From Rhizobium sp. 007 (lineage in GTDB: Bacteria; Pseudomonadota; Alphaproteobacteria; Rhizobiales; Rhizobiaceae): a stretch of DNA of 64,000 bases. The translations under genes were made by a program, and so were the position numbers. Where the stretch lies: assembly GCF_015353075.1 (NCBI RefSeq), contig NZ_CP064188.1, positions 1,736,001-1,800,000 on the forward strand, given 5' to 3'. The notes beneath the pieces are model-generated. The model was not told the origin of the DNA. It saw nothing but the letters and a program-made list of their open reading frames with translations, and made no database searches. Positions 60,497-64,000 of this stretch are shown here, in pieces. How positions within the stretch are numbered: the first letter of the stretch is position 1; every line of letters starts with the position of its first letter.

Positions 60497-61597
60497 ATGC
60501 TGAAAAACCTCACCCGCAGAACATTGATAAAGGCTGTTGCCGCTTCCGGCCTCGCAAGCGTGCTTGGCGGCCGGTCCTCCATGGCAGCCGACGAGCCGCT
60601 CGGTATTTCTCTCGTGATCCCCTCGCCGGTCGGTGACGTCGGCTGGGGACACGCCCTTGCCGCCGGCCTCGAACCCGTCAAGGCTGCGTACGGCGACAAG
60701 GTAAAGGTCACGGTCATCGAGAACATTCCGGAAGGTCCGGATGCCGACCGCATCATGAACAAGACGGTCGCCGACGGAAACAAATTCCTGATCGCCGGCT
60801 CCTTCGGCTATCAGAACGGCGCCTTGCAGATCGCCCGCCGGAATCCGGCGGTCACCGTGCTGCATGCCTCCGGCTTCCAGGTAGCACCGAATTTCTCGCC
60901 CTTCGCAGCCAAGTATTTTCAGGGAACCTACCTGCTCGGCATGGCTGCCGCTGCGCTCTCCAAGACCGGTAAGTTAGGCTCAGTATCCGCCTTTGCCATC
61001 CCGGAACTGATCACGTCCATCAATGCCTTCACGCTCGGTGCCCAGTCGGTGAAACCGGATATCGAGGTGTCGGTCGTGTGGGTGAACTCGTGGTTCGATC
61101 CGGCCAAGGAGCAGGAAGCAGCGAAGGCGCTGATGGCGCAGAAGTGCGATGTGATCTTTTCCAATGCGCAGGACACGCCGTCGGTCATCTCTGCCTGCGA
61201 GGAAGCCGGCGTTTACGCGTTCAACCTCAACTCGTCGATGAAGAAGTACGGGCCTAAGACCTATCTCGGCTGTGTCGCAACCGACTGGTCGCCGTTCTTC
61301 AAGGCCTCGGTGGACGCTCATATCGCCGGCTCGTTCAAGGGCGGCAATGCCTTCCTCGGCGTCGCTGAAAAGGTCGTCGAGGTTGTCGACTGGAATCCGG
61401 ATATCCCGGCCGACGCCATGGCCAAGATCAAGGAGATCGAGGCGAAGATCGCCAGCGGCAGCTTCACTCCCTTCACAGGGCCGATCACCAAGGCCGATGG
61501 CAGCGAAGCGGCGCCCTCCGGTGCAACGCTCACAGATGGCGAGGTCGTCGCCATGAATTGGCACGTCAAGGGCGTCGCTACGCCTCTGCCGAAGTGA
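60497..61597 (+). CDS. BMP-family ABC transporter binding protein (nucleoside/purine type)
   Basis: The 366-residue protein has an N-terminus with twin arginines (LTRRTLIKAVAASGLASVLG), so it may be exported by Tat. The mature part is the BMP/PnrA family: VIPSPVGDVGWGHALAAGLE, KFLIAGSFGYQNGALQIARR, NPAVTVLHASGFQ and YFQGTYLLGMAAAALSKTGK. The family binds nucleosides, purines and related compounds. It starts 20 bases after the deaminase stop and is followed by its ATPase and permease. Confidence 0.88.
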   Translation: MLKNLTRRTLIKAVAASGLASVLGGRSSMAADEPLGISLVIPSPVGDVGWGHALAAGLEPVKAAYGDKVKVTVIENIPEGPDADRIMNKTVADGNKFLIAGSFGYQNGALQIARRNPAVTVLHASGFQVAPNFSPFAAKYFQGTYLLGMAAAALSKTGKLGSVSAFAIPELITSINAFTLGAQSVKPDIEVSVVWVNSWFDPAKEQEAAKALMAQKCDVIFSNAQDTPSVISACEEAGVYAFNLNSSMKKYGPKTYLGCVATDWSPFFKASVDAHIAGSFKGGNAFLGVAEKVVEVVDWNPDIPADAMAKIKEIEAKIASGSFTPFTGPITKADGSEAAPSGATLTDGEVVAMNWHVKGVATPLPK

Positions 61598-61600
61598 GCC

Positions 61601-63124
61601 ATGACCGTTCCGCTCCTGTCGCTGCGCGGCATTTCCAAGAGCTACGGCCAGAACCGGGCCAATCAAGCCATCGACCTGGACGTGGCCCCGCAGTCGATCC
61701 ATGCAATCCTCGGAGAAAACGGGGCGGGTAAATCGACGCTGATGAAGCTGATCTATGGCGTCGAGCAACCGGACAGCGGAACCGTCATCTGGGAAGGAAA
61801 ACCTTTGAGCCTCGCATCCCCTGCAGAGGCGAGGCGCAAGGGTATCGGCATGGTCTTTCAGCACTTCTCGCTGTTCGAGACCCTGACGGTGGTGGAGAAC
61901 ACGCAACTGGTCGTTCCGGGCCGGAAAGCCGATCTCGCTGAGCGCATCCGGAAGATCGGGCGCGACTTCGGGCTCGAAGTCGATCCCCTCGCCCATGTGC
62001 ACACGCTTTCCGTCGGCGAGCGGCAGCGGGTGGAGATCATCCGCTGTCTGCTGACAAACCCGAAGCTGCTGATCCTCGACGAGCCGACCTCCGTCCTGCC
62101 GCCGCAATCGGTGGAGAGGCTCTTCGAGACATTGCGTCGCCTGCGCGACGGTGGCGTCTCCATTCTCTTCATCTCGCATAAACTGGAGGAAATCCGCGCG
62201 ATCTGCGACAGGGCGACCATTCTGCGCGGCGGGCGCGTTACCGGGCATGTCGATCCGCGAAAACACGATGCTCATGACCTGGCCCGCATGATGATCGGCC
62301 GCGACATGCCGGAGCCAATGCCGGCGTTGCCCATTTCTGGCGGGGAAAAGCGGCTTGAAATCATAGGCCTCGACTATCGGCCGGATGACCCCTTTGCCGT
62401 GCCGCTCTCCACTTTGAGCCTCACGGTTCGTTCGGGCGAAATCCTCGGCATAGCCGGAATTTCCGGCAACGGGCAAAGCGAGCTTGCCTCGCTCATTTCC
62501 GGCGAAGTGGTCCTGCCAGGAGAACAGCGCGAGCGGATCTACATGATGGGAAAGGACGTGGGCACGCTCGATGCGGCTGCACGCCGGCAGCTTGGATTTG
62601 CCTTCGTTCCCGAAGACCGGCTTGGGCGTGGCGCCGTACCCGAAATGTCCCTCACCCAAAATAGCCTGCTGACCGCTCATCCGCTCAACCTTCTCAGATA
62701 CGGTCTCTTTGACGAAGCGAAGGCGATGGCATTCACCGATGAGTGCATCCGCCAGTATGATGTCCGCACGCCCGGCCCAGAGGTGGAAGCCGGCTCGCTC
62801 TCTGGCGGTAATCTGCAGAAGTTCATCGTCGGCCGAGAGATCATGCTGTCTCCGAAACTACTGTTCATCGCACAGCCGACATGGGGCGTCGACATCGGCG
62901 CTGCATCGGCCATCCGCAGGCGGCTTGTCGGGCTGCGTAACGAAGGCATGGCGATCCTCATCATTTCAGAGGAGCTCGAAGAGCTTTTCGAACTCTGCGA
63001 TATCATTCAGGTGTTGCACCACGGCACGCTGAGCCCGGCTCTCGTCACACGGGACACGCGGCCGGAGGACATCGGCCGATATATGATCGGTGCACATTCT
63101 TCGCAGGAGAAGGCTCTGGCATGA
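61601..63124 (+). CDS. BMP-type ABC transporter ATPase (two domains)
   Basis: The 507-residue protein resembles YufO/NupO and RbsA. Domain 1 has GENGAGKSTLMKLIYG, FQHFSLFETLTVVENTQL, TLSVGERQRVEIIRCLL and LLILDEPTSVLPP. Domain 2 has the degenerate loop GISGNGQSELASLI, the signature LSGGNLQKFIVGREI and FIAQPTWGVDIGAAS, where Gln replaces the usual Glu of the second Walker B region, as is common in this group. It begins three bases after the binding-protein stop and overlaps the permease start. Confidence 0.9.
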   Translation: MTVPLLSLRGISKSYGQNRANQAIDLDVAPQSIHAILGENGAGKSTLMKLIYGVEQPDSGTVIWEGKPLSLASPAEARRKGIGMVFQHFSLFETLTVVENTQLVVPGRKADLAERIRKIGRDFGLEVDPLAHVHTLSVGERQRVEIIRCLLTNPKLLILDEPTSVLPPQSVERLFETLRRLRDGGVSILFISHKLEEIRAICDRATILRGGRVTGHVDPRKHDAHDLARMMIGRDMPEPMPALPISGGEKRLEIIGLDYRPDDPFAVPLSTLSLTVRSGEILGIAGISGNGQSELASLISGEVVLPGEQRERIYMMGKDVGTLDAAARRQLGFAFVPEDRLGRGAVPEMSLTQNSLLTAHPLNLLRYGLFDEAKAMAFTDECIRQYDVRTPGPEVEAGSLSGGNLQKFIVGREIMLSPKLLFIAQPTWGVDIGAASAIRRRLVGLRNEGMAILIISEELEELFELCDIIQVLHHGTLSPALVTRDTRPEDIGRYMIGAHSSQEKALA

Positions 63125-64000
63125 GGGCTTTATTGGCAGCTATCCTTCCCACCCTTGTCCGTCGGGAGCGCGCCTCGCTGACCGCCACCTTGCTTGCACC
63201 TCCCGTTGCTCTGGGGGTGGCTACCACTCTCAATCTCGGACTTTACGTGTTGATGGGCCGCGATCCGGTCGCTGTCTTCTACGCGATGCTTCTCGAACCC
63301 TTCCTCTCTTGGGCGTCGTTCTCCGAAGTCATGCTGAAGACAGGCCCCCTTCTCCTCATCGCGCAGGGCCTGGCGATCGGCTTTCGCGCCAAGGTCTTTA
63401 ACATCGGTGCCGAGGGCCAGTTCATTCTGGGTGCGATCTTCGCCTCGGCCATCCCCGTATGGTTCCCGCAGGCGACGGGTCAATGGATCTGGCCACTGAT
63501 GCTGTTCCTTGGCGCACTCGGTGGTGCTTCATGGGCATCGCTTACCGCCTTCTGGCGCGTCAGGCTCAACGCGAACGAGATCCTCGTTTCCCTGATGCTG
63601 AGCCTCGTTGCTGCGCAGTTGCTCAACTACCTGCTGCTTGGTCCCTGGAAGGATCCCAACGGGTTTAACTTTCCTCAATCTGTGATGTTCCAGTATGATG
63701 CGATGGTGCCGATCTTGATCTCCGGCACCCGCATCAACGTTTCCCTGCTCCTGACGATCGTCTTGTCGATGGTGGCATGGATCTTCATGCAGAAGAGCTT
63801 CACCGGCTATAAGCTCCAGGTCGGCGGCCTCGCGCCGCGTGCCGCCGGCTACGCCGGTTTTAACGAAGGGTGGGCGATCTGGCTTTCCCTTCTCATCGGC
63901 GGATGCGCCGCAGGGCTTGCTGGCGCAGCCGAGGTTGCCGGTCCCCTCGGCCAGTTGCAGCGCTCGATTTCGACGGGTTATGGCTATGCGGCTATTATCG
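63121..64000 (+). CDS. BMP-type ABC transporter permease 1 (partial)
   Basis: The frame opens at ATG 63121, overlapping the ATPase stop, and runs off the window after about 293 residues without a stop. It is a BPD_transp_2 permease of the nucleoside type: YVLMGRDPVAVFYAMLLEPF, LKTGPLLLIAQGLAIGFRAK and VFNIGAEGQFILGAIFASA, then RLNANEILVSLMLSLVAAQL. In this transporter class a second permease gene normally follows, which would lie just outside the window. Confidence 0.88.
   Translation, partial: MRALLAAILPTLVRRERASLTATLLAPPVALGVATTLNLGLYVLMGRDPVAVFYAMLLEPFLSWASFSEVMLKTGPLLLIAQGLAIGFRAKVFNIGAEGQFILGAIFASAIPVWFPQATGQWIWPLMLFLGALGGASWASLTAFWRVRLNANEILVSLMLSLVAAQLLNYLLLGPWKDPNGFNFPQSVMFQYDAMVPILISGTRINVSLLLTIVLSMVAWIFMQKSFTGYKLQVGGLAPRAAGYAGFNEGWAIWLSLLIGGCAAGLAGAAEVAGPLGQLQRSISTGYGYAAII

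Noticed and set aside
60980..62680. A 566-residue minus-strand frame
   Set aside because: It is antisense to the BMP-binding protein and ATPase genes and has no domain or start signal.
1..64000. tRNA, rRNA, CRISPR arrays, intact insertion sequences, replication origin
   Set aside because: I looked for transposase genes, terminal repeats, regularly spaced repeats and RepABC-type genes and saw none that could be supported.

Overview
The window looks like an accessory replicon (plasmid or chromid) of a Rhizobium-type alphaproteobacterium. The evidence is GC-rich coding, a SyrB-type regulator with a rhizobial companion gene, many ABC uptake systems each beside its own regulator, a plant-responsive LuxR solo locus, and several small rhizobial-type membrane proteins. 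No rRNA, tRNA, CRISPR array, replication origin or intact insertion sequence was seen. The assignment to Rhizobiaceae is inference from gene content.

Layout. 1-10 kb: divergent Rrf2 and LysR regulators, a short-chain dehydrogenase, remnants of a histidine kinase and a pirin, a TetR-controlled EmrAB-type efflux pair, and a nucleotide cyclase fused to TolB-like and TPR domains. 10.6-12 kb: a syrB-like gene and a second gene with a matching C-terminal coiled coil. 12-20 kb: a divergent locus made of proline iminopeptidase plus a peptide ABC transporter (minus strand), a LuxR solo with the plant-associated Met/Trp signature, and a second proline iminopeptidase; two similar 16-bp dyads flank the luxR gene. 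20-25.3 kb: a DnaQ-like exonuclease, small hypotheticals, an XRE regulator, a broken hipA and small membrane proteins.

25.5-40.3 kb: a sugar-acid regulon. It holds a lactonase, L-idonate dehydrogenase, a 2-hydroxyacid dehydrogenase, a gluconate 5-dehydrogenase type SDR, gluconokinase, a beta-hydroxyacid dehydrogenase, two LacI regulators, and two ABC transporters (polar-amino-acid type and ribose type). Copies of a TGTTATCGATAACA-type palindrome lie at the promoters and tie the modules together. 40.8-45.1 kb: an SDR remnant, a tautomerase, htpG, then a decayed stretch with a broken Crp/Fnr gene.

45.4-55.2 kb: a minus-strand operon led by a clear guanidine-I (ykkC) riboswitch. It encodes a nitrate/taurine-type ABC transporter, two DUF1989 proteins, a biotin carboxylase of the urea carboxylase family and allophanate hydrolase. 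Together these fit guanidine uptake and breakdown to ammonia and CO2. 55.4-56.8 kb: an hsp20 gene behind a ROSE-like RNA thermometer, plus two small genes. 56.9-64 kb: a plus-strand operon with a stand-alone Rieske protein, a Rieske-less oxygenase catalytic subunit, a glutathione S-transferase, a guanine/8-oxoguanine-deaminase-like amidohydrolase and a BMP-family (nucleoside/purine) ABC transporter that runs off the window. The first three genes recall the NdmC/NdmD-Rieske/NdmE arrangement of methylxanthine demethylation, so a split oxygenase acting on a modified purine is the most novel candidate system here.
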